This document shows, in pieces, positions 14,765-23,049 of a stretch of DNA of 64,000 nt. The notes under the pieces are model-generated. The model did not search any database. It worked only from the letters and a program-made list of their open reading frames with translations, and was not told the origin of the DNA. Source of the stretch: Chryseobacterium sp. ISL-80 (GTDB lineage Bacteria; Bacillota; Bacilli; Bacillales; Cytobacillaceae); contig JAGGQZ010000014.1 of NCBI GenBank assembly GCA_018613055.1, forward strand, positions 116,963 through 180,962, written 5' to 3'. Numbering within the stretch: the stretch's first letter is position 1; each line of letters begins with the position of its first letter. Made by a program: the position numbers and the translations under genes.

Positions 14765-15031
14765 CTAAGATATAGCCAGAATGGAAAGATATATACATAG
14801 AACTGATGAAGATAATAAGATGACAGAAGTTAAACGGTTACTCCTAAATTTAATTCCATATGCACAAAAAAAGATAGCGGCGGCCAATTTGGAGAAACTT
14901 TGATAATAAGCATTATTTGCAAAAGATGCACTGCTAAAAATTATTGAAATAAGCAAAGTTATAGAGATTAGGATTTTAAACCATAAAGGCTCTTTTAGGA
15001 ATTGTTTAATCATAAATTTAACCCGCAGCAT
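14765..15031 (-). CDS. Small membrane protein of unknown function (88 aa)
   Basis: Three hydrophobic segments are visible (FKILISITLLISIIFSSASF, FSKLAAAIFFCAYGI and LTSVILLSSSVLCIYLSILAI). The ATG at 15031 follows AGAGGAG by eight bases. It is flanked by two copies of the same terminator-like hairpin. No family recognised. Confidence 0.6.
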   Translation of the reverse strand: MLRVKFMIKQFLKEPLWFKILISITLLISIIFSSASFANNAYYQSFSKLAAAIFFCAYGIKFRSNRLTSVILLSSSVLCIYLSILAIS

Positions 15032-15189
15032 GCTTATAACTCCTCTTGAAGGAACTTTTGATATTAGTTAAGATATGGTGAATTTCACAAAATAGAACTT
15101 CCCTTGATGTAAGGTCGAACATTGAAAGGAGTTTAACAGAAATGTTCCTCCACTAAACTGCGTCGTTTGTTTAATAAGGAATTCAACAA

Positions 15190-15223
15190 GAAAGGTGCTT
15201 AATCCTTCCTGGATCAACGCACC
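15190..15223. repeat. Terminator-type hairpin, copy 2
   Basis: GGTGCTTAATCC and GGATCAACGCACC pair across TTCCT, and the sequence and flanking TTCAACAA match the copy at 14701. No minus-strand gene end lies next to this copy. The rest of 15032-15536 is AT-rich and holds the promoter of the DUF2087 gene. Confidence 0.6.
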
Positions 15224-15536
15224 CTATGTTTAATATGAAAATTTATTTTTCTCCATCTGTTCAATATCGCATCCAGTAGCAATCTGTTACTCAGACCCTA
15301 AGTTAAGTGAAATAGGTACATTCAGTATACTCACATCCAAAAAGGAATCACTTACAATTTAACTTCAATATTCTTAAACATAATGTATGATTGTTTGTTA
15401 ATAAACAAATATATCTATAAAATGTTTATTTATATTTGACTTCATTTAAACTTTAATATAAAATGTTTACAAATACGCAAACGAAATTATCATACGTTTG
15501 TTTTTCCTCAGAAAATGATAGGAAGTGTTTATAACA

Positions 15537-16283
15537 ATGGAAATATCAAATGTTTTTTGGAGTGCCTCTTTGGAAGAATTGAAAAGTGGATATATTCAAG
15601 ACAGTGATTTTATTACTTGTCTTTTATGTGGAGAGAGAGTAGAAAAAGGGATTGTTTATCCTTACGAAAATCGACTTTACGAAGCCGAAAGGTATATGCG
15701 TATTCATATTGAGAGTACCCACCTTTCCGTATTTGATTATTTACTTGCCATGGACAAGAAGCTCACGGGCCTTACTGAACATCAAAAGAAACTATTATCT
15801 CTTTTTTATCAGGGGAAAAATGATAAAGAAATTCAAAAAGAACTTGGCATTGGAAGCGCCTCTACTATTCGTCATCATCGTTTTGCATTAAAAGAAAAGG
15901 AACGTCAGGCAAAGACTTTTTTAGCAATTATGGAATTACTGAAAGAAAAAGATGAACATGCACCAGCTTTCGTACCCGTGCATAAAACAGCCACAATGGT
16001 AGATGAAAGATACAACATTACTCAAGAGGAACAGGAGCTATTGATTCATAAATACTTCTCTCAAGGAGTATTGACTAAGTTTCCCAATAAAGAAAAACAA
16101 AGACTCGTTGTCCTGAGGGAAATTTCGAAACATTTAAAAACGGATTACCATTATGATGAAAAAGAATTAAATCAGATTTTAAAAGAGTTATATGAGGATT
16201 ATGTTTTAGTCAGAAGATATTTAGTGGATTACGGATTTTTACAACGGACATCTGACGGGAGCAGTTATTGGTTAAAAAAATAA
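15537..16283 (+). CDS. DUF2087 domain transcriptional regulator with zinc-finger-like N-terminus
   Basis: A roughly 248-residue protein with three parts. Residues 20-70 hold CLLCGE and HIESTH, a C2H2-like metal site. Residues 75-125 (LTEHQKKLLSLFYQGKNDKEIQKELGIGSASTIRHHRFAL) look like a LuxR-type helix-turn-helix. The C-terminus (LTKFPNKEKQRLVVLREISKHL..YDEKELNQIL) is the DUF2087 domain. The ATG at 15537 is preceded by AGGAAG. It is followed after 24 bp by a GIY-YIG protein, which I take as an operon. Function is inferred as DNA-binding regulation. Confidence 0.78.
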   Translation: MEISNVFWSASLEELKSGYIQDSDFITCLLCGERVEKGIVYPYENRLYEAERYMRIHIESTHLSVFDYLLAMDKKLTGLTEHQKKLLSLFYQGKNDKEIQKELGIGSASTIRHHRFALKEKERQAKTFLAIMELLKEKDEHAPAFVPVHKTATMVDERYNITQEEQELLIHKYFSQGVLTKFPNKEKQRLVVLREISKHLKTDYHYDEKELNQILKELYEDYVLVRRYLVDYGFLQRTSDGSSYWLKK

Positions 16284-16307
16284 ATGGATAACAGTAGGTG
16301 AAAAAAC

Positions 16308-16652
16308 ATGGATCGCAAAAAAGAGTTGAAACAACAATATAAGGAAACATCTGTTGAAGCAGGCGTTTATCAGATTAAAAATACGATTAACAATAAAATA
16401 CTGGTTGGAAGCACCAAAAACTTTAAAACTCTAAACGGAATAAAGTTCATGCTCGAAACGAATGGATATACAACTAACAAAGAACTGCAAAAGGAATGGA
16501 ACCAGTACGGAAAAGCCGCTTTTATGATTGACATACTAGAAAAAATGGAAAAGAAGGATGACCCATATTTTAACGAAAAAGAGGCACTACTCGCTCTTGA
16601 AGAAAAATGGCTAGAAAAGTTACAACCATTTGGAGAACGTGGTTATAACTAA
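16308..16652 (+). CDS. GIY-YIG nuclease family protein
   Basis: A compact 114-residue GIY-YIG domain: GVYQIKNTINNKILVGSTKNF corresponds to the G-(I/V)-Y and Y-(I/V)-G strands (here the second is LVGS), and EALLALEEKWLEKLQPFGERGYN supplies the conserved Glu and C-terminal Asn. Stand-alone proteins of this size occur widely in Bacillus and their substrates are not known. It lies directly after the DUF2087 regulator. Confidence 0.8.
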   Translation: MDRKKELKQQYKETSVEAGVYQIKNTINNKILVGSTKNFKTLNGIKFMLETNGYTTNKELQKEWNQYGKAAFMIDILEKMEKKDDPYFNEKEALLALEEKWLEKLQPFGERGYN

Positions 16653-16679
16653 AAATAGTCTAAAGAAGGAGACAGAACT

Positions 16680-16796
16680 GTGGAACAGAGAAGACATTCA
16701 GTAACACCTCAAGATAGAATGAATTATATATTAGGTCTTTATTCTGCAGATCAACAAATTAATGCGGTTCTTTACTTTCCTTTGAACAATCAGTAA
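16680..16796 (+). CDS. Small hypothetical protein (38 aa)
   Basis: A GTG start at 16680 follows AAGGAG by eight bases, 27 bp after the GIY-YIG gene. The 38-residue polar product (MEQRRHSVTPQDR..FPLNNQ) has no membrane segment. It might be a truncated member of the operon. A good terminator follows at 16838. Confidence 0.45.
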   Translation: MEQRRHSVTPQDRMNYILGLYSADQQINAVLYFPLNNQ

Positions 16797-16837
16797 GGAT
16801 TACGCAACAATTGCAGCCAGTTTTGAACAGCTATTTA

Positions 16838-16868
16838 GTCGATTCCTTAATCTAAGGTATCGACCTTT
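16838..16868 (+). terminator. Terminator of the DUF2087/GIY-YIG operon
   Basis: GTCGATTCCTTA pairs with TAAGGTATCGAC around three bases with one mismatch, followed by CTTTTG. Confidence 0.75.
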
Positions 16869-16999
16869 TGTATTTAAAGCAAGTTAAGCGTGACTGTATA
16901 AGTCTTTGTTTCACAAACCTGCTCTTTTACACAACAGGAGCTGCCGCATCGACAACTCCTTGTTCCACAAACGCATCCCGGTTGTTTAACAATTAAGTA

Positions 17000-17848
17000 T
17001 TACTTACTTTCATTAATAGTGGAGATATTAATAGAAAACTCCTCAAAACTCAATTGCCCTAAAGCAAACTTTGTACTTTGGACAAATATACGTTCATTTT
17101 TAGTTAGTTCACGTTTTGCTGCCTTTTCAATCCACTCATGCTCTAAATCTAAAACATCTAAAACATGCCTTTGTTTTGAAAAAGCTTCATAGTATCTTAA
17201 TCCAAATTTTCTCTGGGACATAGCATCAATATGTATGCCATCTGGATTTGCAGTTAAGCCTTTTGATGTTGCAAAATAGGTATCTTTTTCGGTGTGAGCA
17301 ACTTTAGATAAAATCTTGTTTATATGTTTATATTCTACAGCGCTTTTTCCAAATCCAACCTCACCAAGGTAATGTCCCAACTCACCGATAATAATCGGGA
17401 TATCTGGTGCATTCAATTCTATTCTCAAGTGTTTCAATAATGAAAGTAATTTATCTTCATACATCTTATAACGTTCTCCGTAACTGTCACTTTCACCTTG
17501 ATGCCACAGAATTCCTATTAGTTCACTTGATTCCATCGCAAATTTCGCTTCAGAAATCGCATGTCTTGTTAAAAGTCCATCAATTGCCCAATCATCAATA
17601 GAGCTCCCTCCCTCGGCACATGGTATGACCCCAATGGACTCACCCGGATGATCCTCTGTCCAAGCATGAGCAAAAGATGCTGCAGGTCCAACACCAGATA
17701 TGTGACGATCAAAATTAAGCGGCTCCGCCATCATTTGCCATCTACCGTTTCGCAACATATATATGTGCTCATTATAAATCGGAGATACCTCCTCAATAAA
17801 TCCTCTGCCTGCCATATTTGATTGTCCAATTAATAATATAGATTTCAT
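17000..17848 (-). CDS. SGNH/sialate O-acetylesterase-type carbohydrate esterase
   Basis: An SGNH-fold esterase of the SASA/CE6 group. GQSNMAGRG at 8-16 supplies the nucleophile Ser, GILWHQGESD (about 112-121) the characteristic central block, and NPDGIHIDAMSQ (about 203-214) the catalytic Asp-x-x-His. These enzymes remove acetyl groups from sugars such as xylan or sialic acid. No signal peptide is present, so it acts in the cytoplasm. The C-terminal ~50 residues are a non-catalytic helical tail. AGAAGG precedes the ATG. It stands alone. Confidence 0.8.
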   Translation of the reverse strand: MKSILLIGQSNMAGRGFIEEVSPIYNEHIYMLRNGRWQMMAEPLNFDRHISGVGPAASFAHAWTEDHPGESIGVIPCAEGGSSIDDWAIDGLLTRHAISEAKFAMESSELIGILWHQGESDSYGERYKMYEDKLLSLLKHLRIELNAPDIPIIIGELGHYLGEVGFGKSAVEYKHINKILSKVAHTEKDTYFATSKGLTANPDGIHIDAMSQRKFGLRYYEAFSKQRHVLDVLDLEHEWIEKAAKRELTKNERIFVQSTKFALGQLSFEEFSINISTINESK

Positions 17849-17979
17849 AAAAAAACCTTCTTTCTTTTTTTACTAAAGGGCAATTAGACTGGATAAAACC
17901 AAAATTATACTTTTTTTTACTTTAATTTTATCCTTATTAGCATGCCTTTTGTGTTGTTTTTTCACGTTTTGCACTCCTA

Positions 17980-18021
17980 AAGAGAACCCATTATCCAGCA
18001 AAGGGGAGTTCTCTTGCTTTT
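17980..18021. terminator. Hairpin with T-rich flank in the 17.9-18.1 kb gap
   Basis: AGAGAACCC pairs with GGGGAGTTCTCT over a 13-base loop, followed by TGCTTTT. It has no obvious gene to terminate on either side and may be a relic. Confidence 0.4.
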
Positions 18022-18091
18022 ACCTCAGGCGTCCCAATGCTTTAGTTGCTCAGTTCGACTAAGGCTGCAGAACCGTCCCTATATCCATTAA

Positions 18092-18116
18092 AAAGAGGAT
18101 AGACAAATGTCTATCC
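18092..18116 (-). terminator. Terminator of the SurA-like lipoprotein gene
   Basis: GGATAGAC pairs with GTCTATCC around AAAT; on the minus strand it is followed by TCTTTTTA. Confidence 0.8.
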
Positions 18117-18146
18117 CCCATTTAAAAATCCGAGGCGGGAACCGTC

Positions 18147-18845
18147 TTACGCCTTACGGATTTTCACTTTATCTTCATTGTCTTTGCGGATCTTTTCCAC
18201 AATCTTGGTGACTTTTTCATCTTTCTTTTGTGCAAGAACTTGCTGCTCAAGCTGTGGTTTGATTTTATCCAGTTCTTCCGGCTTTTGCTTTTGGCCTTCA
18301 GCTTGTTGCTTGTATTGATCATACAATGCCTGGATTTCTTCATCGGATGCTTCTACCTTACCGATCTTGCTGTCCAGATATTGTGTGACGGTCATTTGCT
18401 TTTTCAGCTGGGCCTTCAGTTCTTTCTCGGTCAATTTGTTCTTTTTCAATGCTTCTTCATACTGTTTTTCATCTTCGAAATTGGTTTTGATTTTTTCCAA
18501 CTCTGCATCAATTTCTTTTTGTTCAATGGAGATGCCGTCTTTCTCAGCTGTCTGGAGAAGCAGCTCCGCATTGATCATTTGGTCCAGAACAGACTTTTCA
18601 AGCTGTTCCTTCATCTTTTTATCCATCTGGTCCGCCGGCATGCCCTGCTGTTCGTAAGTTGCTTTCATGGCATCCAGTTCTTTGTTATATTCTTTTTTTG
18701 AAATATCTTTTCCATCAACTGTTGCAACCACATCTTCTTTATTTTCTTTCTCAGCATTCCCTTTTGAGCTATCTTTGCTGCATGCGCCAAGAACAAGGAC
18801 GGCGATGCTCAACAAAAGAACGCCAGTAAAAATTCGCTTCATCAT
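18147..18845 (-). CDS. SurA N-terminal domain lipoprotein (peptidyl-prolyl isomerase/chaperone-like)
   Basis: A lipoprotein signal with lipobox LVLGAC is followed by a charged linker and a SurA_N-type helical chaperone domain (VATVDGKDISKKEYNKELDAMK..QMINAELLLQTAEKDGISIEQKEIDAELEKIK). The parvulin isomerase domain itself is absent, and the C-terminus is a Lys/Glu-rich helix. Such proteins act at the outer face of the membrane in folding of exported proteins, as PrsA does. I chose the ATG at 18845 behind AGGGGAG. It is a single gene with its own terminator. Confidence 0.8.
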   Translation of the reverse strand: MMKRIFTGVLLLSIAVLVLGACSKDSSKGNAEKENKEDVVATVDGKDISKKEYNKELDAMKATYEQQGMPADQMDKKMKEQLEKSVLDQMINAELLLQTAEKDGISIEQKEIDAELEKIKTNFEDEKQYEEALKKNKLTEKELKAQLKKQMTVTQYLDSKIGKVEASDEEIQALYDQYKQQAEGQKQKPEELDKIKPQLEQQVLAQKKDEKVTKIVEKIRKDNEDKVKIRKA

Positions 18846-19002
18846 AAACAAACTCCCCTTTCACCCAACATGTCCGTCATACTATCATATTTCTCAAATG
18901 AATAGGAGGTTTTAAGGGAAATGTTATCATATTGTAATATAGTTAATGATAAAAAAGACCCATAAATTATTCATCCAAGCTATCCCATTATAACATAATC
19001 AA

Positions 19003-19476
19003 TCATTCACCATTCAAAGGCAATAAAGGATATTCCCACTGATGCGTACACTCTTCCAGCATATAATAGCCTCGCTCTTCATTCGGCACAATGCGGGTGC
19101 ACTGCTGTCTTGGAATGGGCCCCGTTTCGCCTTCGCTTGTTACATCAATCCAACTCTCACCGGTTGCTTCGTCATAACGCGACGTCAGCCGGGTTCCATT
19201 GACGACAATGGTATGGCCATTCTCTTTCATCTCGGCTTTCTTCATGAAAGACTCGATATCACCAGTGATATCAGCTACACTATGCCCCGGCTTGGACTGT
19301 CCAAGATGAACTTCCTTCATTCCCTTCCAGGCAGGAAAACGGATCGTGCTTTCCGTCACCCATTCAGCCCTGTCCATACCAAGAATTCCTTCCGCATCCA
19401 AACCTGGATGTTCCGTTCCCTGTACAACCAAGGTGATCGATTGGTCATCAAGCCGTTTGCCAATCAAGCCAAACAT
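19003..19476 (-). CDS. Hypothetical protein, possibly 5'-truncated (157 aa)
   Basis: A soluble acidic protein, beta-rich, with motifs FPAWKGMKEVHLGQSKPGHS and ESWIDVTSEGETGPIPRQQC. No family recognised. The ATG at 19476 has no ribosome site. The frame upstream stays open for 19 codons to a stop at 19534, and these codons read as plausible protein (SLGETTYQYHFYKT) but contain no ATG, GTG or TTG. The only purine-rich ribosome-like site (GGGGAGGG) lies before that stretch. The true start may have been lost, or a nonstandard start is used. Confidence 0.55.
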   Translation of the reverse strand: MFGLIGKRLDDQSITLVVQGTEHPGLDAEGILGMDRAEWVTESTIRFPAWKGMKEVHLGQSKPGHSVADITGDIESFMKKAEMKENGHTIVVNGTRLTSRYDEATGESWIDVTSEGETGPIPRQQCTRIVPNEERGYYMLEECTHQWEYPLLPLNGE

Positions 19477-19586
19477 CGTCTTGTAAAAATGGTATTGGTA
19501 CGTCGTTTCGCCTAGCGAAAAGAATAAGTTTTATTCCCTCCCCTGGAGGCTAAAAGTAGTTATGCACCTAATCAAAGTGGAATAGT

Positions 19587-20342
19587 ATGAAAAAAACTAA
19601 ACTGAAAGCTGGGATGAGGATGGGACGGTTTTTCTTGAATCTGATTGCCACGTTACTCGTGGTTGCGGTCAATGCGTTTGCGAATATCCTGCCGATCAAC
19701 GGGCAGACCACCGGGGAAATATCAAATAGACTGGATGTATTGTTTACTCCGGCAGGATATGTTTTTGGCATCTGGGGATTGATTTATGTTTTATTGTTTA
19801 TTTGGACAATCAGGCAGTTTCCTGCTTCACGAAGGAATTTGCCAGTCTACCAAAAGTCCACCCCGCTTTATGTGCTAAGCTCTGTCCTCAATATCGCCTG
19901 GATTCTTTTATGGCATTACGAGTTTTTCCTATTGACGGTGTTTGTGATGATTGGTTTGCTGCTGACTCTCATCAGGCTTTATCAGCTTATCAGAAATGAA
20001 GACCATTCTTTTTGGGACCTGCTCCCTTTTTCTGTCTACCTCGGCTGGATCAGCGTCGCCACTATCGCGAATATCAGCTACTACTTGAAATATATCGACT
20101 GGAACGGCTTTGGTCTATCCGATGTTGTCTGGACACTGATCATGCTTGTGATCGCAACACTTCTGGCGATTTATTTTCAATATAAAAATGAGGATCGCAT
20201 CTATCCCCTGGTTTTTATCTGGGCGTTTATCGGAATCGGTGTTAAAAACGCTGCAGACCATCCGGTGATAAGCACCACTTCCTATGTATTATCTGCCATT
20301 ATTCTAATGACGATTTTATTCGGACTGTTCAGGAAGCGTTGA
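19587..20342 (+). CDS. TspO/MBR-related tryptophan-rich sensory protein
   Basis: An integral membrane protein of 251 residues with about seven hydrophobic segments. FTPAGYVFGIWGLIYVLLFIW and NIAWILLWHYEFFLLTVFVMI match the Trp/Pro/Gly-rich helices of TspO-type proteins, but the protein is longer than classic five-helix TspO (about 160 aa), as in the TspO-like group of Bacillus. Role in tetrapyrrole or stress sensing is inferred from the family only. The start codon is an ATG with a weak ribosome site. Confidence 0.75.
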   Translation: MKKTKLKAGMRMGRFFLNLIATLLVVAVNAFANILPINGQTTGEISNRLDVLFTPAGYVFGIWGLIYVLLFIWTIRQFPASRRNLPVYQKSTPLYVLSSVLNIAWILLWHYEFFLLTVFVMIGLLLTLIRLYQLIRNEDHSFWDLLPFSVYLGWISVATIANISYYLKYIDWNGFGLSDVVWTLIMLVIATLLAIYFQYKNEDRIYPLVFIWAFIGIGVKNAADHPVISTTSYVLSAIILMTILFGLFRKR

Positions 20343-20388
20343 TACATTAAGGCACCAGCCTTCGTTGCCAGAAGCACATAAGTACCTG

Positions 20389-20676
20389 CTAGGGTGCTGA
20401 TCGTAAAAATTCATCTATAAAATCCATGATGATGGCATAGCTGAAAAGACTAATAGGCACAAGATTGACAATCAATACAAAAATCCTTTTCAATAAACTC
20501 TCTTTGCTGAACATTGAAATGATGCTGAAAGGAATGCCAACCAAGGTAAGGATAAATGCCAATGCTCCTAGCTCTCTTGGTATAGAGGTGAAAATGGATA
20601 GAGGGATCACAATAATCACAGCTATAGCGATAAAGAATGCCATGTTCGTGAAAATTTTCAGCTCTTTCCTATCCAA
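20389..20676 (-). CDS. Small membrane protein of unknown function (about 95 aa)
   Basis: Three hydrophobic segments (FFIAIAVIIVIPLSIF, ALAFILTLVGIPFSIIS, IFVLIVNLVPISLFSYAIIM). GAGAGGTG lies six bases before a TTG at 20676; a GTG three codons further upstream is the alternative. Family not recognised; it resembles many small uncharacterised Bacillus membrane proteins. Confidence 0.6.
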   Translation of the reverse strand: MDRKELKIFTNMAFFIAIAVIIVIPLSIFTSIPRELGALAFILTLVGIPFSIISMFSKESLLKRIFVLIVNLVPISLFSYAIIMDFIDEFLRSAP

Positions 20677-20821
20677 TTCATTCACCTCTCAGTTTATTTA
20701 ACAAAATCTTAAACTATCATCTCATATAGAATGAAATTTTTTAAAATAAAACCTTCGATGTGTCAGACAAAGTATTCTTCAAAAATGGTAAAATAGTGCA
20801 AAGCCATAAGGGGGACTTTTT

Positions 20822-21835
20822 ATGATCAAATATCCGTTTTTAGAAGAAGGGGCAACAATAGGCGTGACCGCACCCTCATCAGGTGTGCCAAAAGAATTGC
20901 ACGGACTTGTGGAAGCTGCCTCTAACCGTTTGAAATCAAAGGGTTTTGATGTTGTTTGCGGCAATACAGTCTGGACTCAAAACAAAGTAAGATCTGCGCC
21001 AGCTAAACTTCGGGCCGAGGAGTTTAATAAAATGATGCAGGATGAAGACATTCACCTTATTATCCCTCCATGGGGCGGCGAACTCCTGGTTGAGATGCTT
21101 GAATATATTGACTTCGGAAAAATACAAAACAAGTGGATATTAGGCTATTCTGATATCAGTTTATTATTATTTGCTATTACTTTAAAAACAGGAATTGCTA
21201 CTGCACACGGAACAAACTTAGTAGACTTAAGGGGAGACTACTCAGACGACACAACAGCGATGTGGCAGTCTGTTTTATCCACTAAAAAAGGCGAGTCAAC
21301 CCAACAACATTCATCAGAAAAATACCAAAAAGAATGGCAGCATGACCAGCCTACTCCCTATGTTTTCAATTTAACCGAACAAACCTATTGGAAGACCATA
21401 TCAAACACTGAAGTAAAGATTCAAGGACGTTTACTTGGTGGGTGTATTGATGTGATCAGGCATGTAATCGGAACACCATATGGAGATGTAGCTACCTTCA
21501 GGAAAAAGTATATTCAAGAGGAACCAGTCATTTGGTTTCTTGAAAATTGCGAGTTATCCACAACCGATTTACGCCGGTCTCTAATTCAGATGAAATTGGC
21601 TGGTTGGTTCGATCATTGCTCAGGGATTATGTTCGGCAGAAGCCCAGCTAACACGCCTGTCAATGAATATACAGCTGAAGATGTATATAAGGAAATTTCA
21701 GAAGAGCTGCAAATCCCAATCATCTACGACATCGATTGCGGCCACGTTCCACCTCAAATTACTTTTATAAACGGTGCATATGCAGAAATAGAAACAAAAG
21801 ATGGAACAGGCACAGTAATCCAACATTTCCGATGA
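20822..21835 (+). CDS. S66 family LD-carboxypeptidase (MccF-like)
   Basis: A serine peptidase of family S66. ATIGVTAPSSG opens the N-terminal domain, GYSDIS carries the catalytic Ser110, WFLENCE supplies the Glu and DCGHVPPQ the His of the Ser-His-Glu triad. S66 includes LD-carboxypeptidases that trim peptidoglycan tetrapeptides and MccF, which cleaves microcin C-type aminoacyl-nucleotides. The single longer loop around 160-190 (KGESTQQHSSEKYQKEW) is more like MccF-type members. No signal peptide. It stands alone with its own terminator. Confidence 0.85.
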   Translation: MIKYPFLEEGATIGVTAPSSGVPKELHGLVEAASNRLKSKGFDVVCGNTVWTQNKVRSAPAKLRAEEFNKMMQDEDIHLIIPPWGGELLVEMLEYIDFGKIQNKWILGYSDISLLLFAITLKTGIATAHGTNLVDLRGDYSDDTTAMWQSVLSTKKGESTQQHSSEKYQKEWQHDQPTPYVFNLTEQTYWKTISNTEVKIQGRLLGGCIDVIRHVIGTPYGDVATFRKKYIQEEPVIWFLENCELSTTDLRRSLIQMKLAGWFDHCSGIMFGRSPANTPVNEYTAEDVYKEISEELQIPIIYDIDCGHVPPQITFINGAYAEIETKDGTGTVIQHFR

Positions 21836-21858
21836 GATAATAAATCATACTAACCGAT

Positions 21859-21888
21859 GCTCAGAGCTAATTGCTCCGGGCGTTTTTT
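21859..21888 (+). terminator. Terminator after the S66 peptidase gene
   Basis: GCTCAGAGC pairs with GCTCCGGGC (8 of 9 positions counting G-U) around five bases and is followed by GTTTTTT. Confidence 0.75.
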
Positions 21889-22051
21889 AATGGATATTTT
21901 ATGGAATTGGCGTGATCAAGTTACGATTCACTACTAATTCTAACTCACGTACCCCGTTTAGAAGGATAATCAAAGTTGGTATTGAATAGAGATAGAAAGA
22001 ATAAGACTCGTCGGCAGTTTTATGGTTGTGAAAATAAAGGGGGAATTACAT

Positions 22052-22999
22052 ATGATCTCATTAAATGAAGTGAAGGAAGCACGGGAACGAATTAGCGACA
22101 TCATTCATGTAACACCTATCCTAAAATCTGAGCAACTATCGAGGATATGCGGCAACCAGTTTTTTTTCAAATCAGAGCACTTGCAAAAGACTGGCTCATT
22201 CAAAATCCGCGGCGCCAGCAATAAAGTCAAACAAGCTGTCGAAAATGGTGCAAAGTATGTAACGGCAGCCTCCTCGGGTAATCATGGCCAGGCAGTGTCC
22301 TATGTGGCGAATAAATATGGAGTGCCCGCAACCATCGTCGTTCCGGAGGATATCAGCCAATGTAAAATGAACGCCATTCAAGCATATAATGGCAAGATTG
22401 AAATGTGCGGCACGACTTCTGCGGAGCGGCTACCAAGAGCCAAAGAAATCGCTGAGCAAGAAAATGGCGTATTCATTCCCCCGTATGATGACCCATATAT
22501 CATAGCTGGTCAAGGAACGGTGGGATTGGAGATTCTTGATCAGATCCTGGATGTTGATGCGGTGATTGTCCCTGTCGGCGGTGGCGGCCTTCTATCGGGA
22601 ATACTCACTGCCATAAAAGAGACCAACCCAAAGATCAAGGTAATCGGTGTAGAACCCGAGATTGCCAATGATACTTATCTGTCCCTTAAAAACAAGGAAA
22701 TCACCTCGATCCCAGCCACCTCAACGATCGCTGATGGCCTGAGGAGCAGCCAGCCCGGGGACCTGACCTTCCCTGTCCTGATGAAATACCTCGATGACCT
22801 TGTCCTGGTCAGTGAAGAAGAAATCCGCCATGCCTTCAGCTTTGTTTTGGAACGAATGAAACAGCTGATCGAACCATCCAGCGCAACAACAGTCGCAGCT
22901 GCCATGCATAACAAATTGCCTTTTATGGATAAAAAAGTGGTGACCGTCATTTCCGGTGGGAACGTGGATTTGAGGAAGATATCTGGACTGATCAGTTAA
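22052..22999 (+). CDS. Threonine/serine dehydratase, PLP-dependent
   Basis: A fold-type II PLP enzyme of the catabolic threonine dehydratase/serine racemase group (315 aa, no C-terminal ACT domain). GSFKIRGA carries the Schiff-base Lys51, SSGNHGQA binds substrate carboxylate, and PVGGGGLLSG binds the cofactor phosphate. It converts L-threonine or L-serine to the 2-oxo acid and ammonia. The ATG at 22052 follows AAGGGGG; an in-frame ATG at 22022 lacks a ribosome site. It stands alone, followed by a GGGACGG hairpin. Confidence 0.85.
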   Translation: MISLNEVKEARERISDIIHVTPILKSEQLSRICGNQFFFKSEHLQKTGSFKIRGASNKVKQAVENGAKYVTAASSGNHGQAVSYVANKYGVPATIVVPEDISQCKMNAIQAYNGKIEMCGTTSAERLPRAKEIAEQENGVFIPPYDDPYIIAGQGTVGLEILDQILDVDAVIVPVGGGGLLSGILTAIKETNPKIKVIGVEPEIANDTYLSLKNKEITSIPATSTIADGLRSSQPGDLTFPVLMKYLDDLVLVSEEEIRHAFSFVLERMKQLIEPSSATTVAAAMHNKLPFMDKKVVTVISGGNVDLRKISGLIS

Positions 23000-23011
23000 A
23001 GAATGCAAAAT

Positions 23012-23032
23012 GGGGACGGTTCTCCCGTCCCC
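23012..23032. repeat. GGGGACGG..CCGTCCCC hairpin, terminator-like
   Basis: GGGGACGG pairs with CCGTCCCC around TTCTC. It is the clearest copy of a short hairpin dispersed through the window (also 38447, 39465 and degenerate copies). It lies between convergent genes and may act as a terminator. Confidence 0.7.
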
Positions 23033-23049
23033 AAAGTTACTTTTTAATC

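Noticed and set aside
16870..16995. Possible small gene or pseudogene between 16870 and 16999
   Set aside because: Contains GAGCTGCCGC-type repeat-like sequence but no open frame with a ribosome site.
18228..18701. Long plus-strand frame (157 codons) antisense to the SurA-like gene
   Set aside because: It is rich in Phe/Leu/Cys as the shadow of Lys/Glu codons on the other strand, and has no ribosome site.
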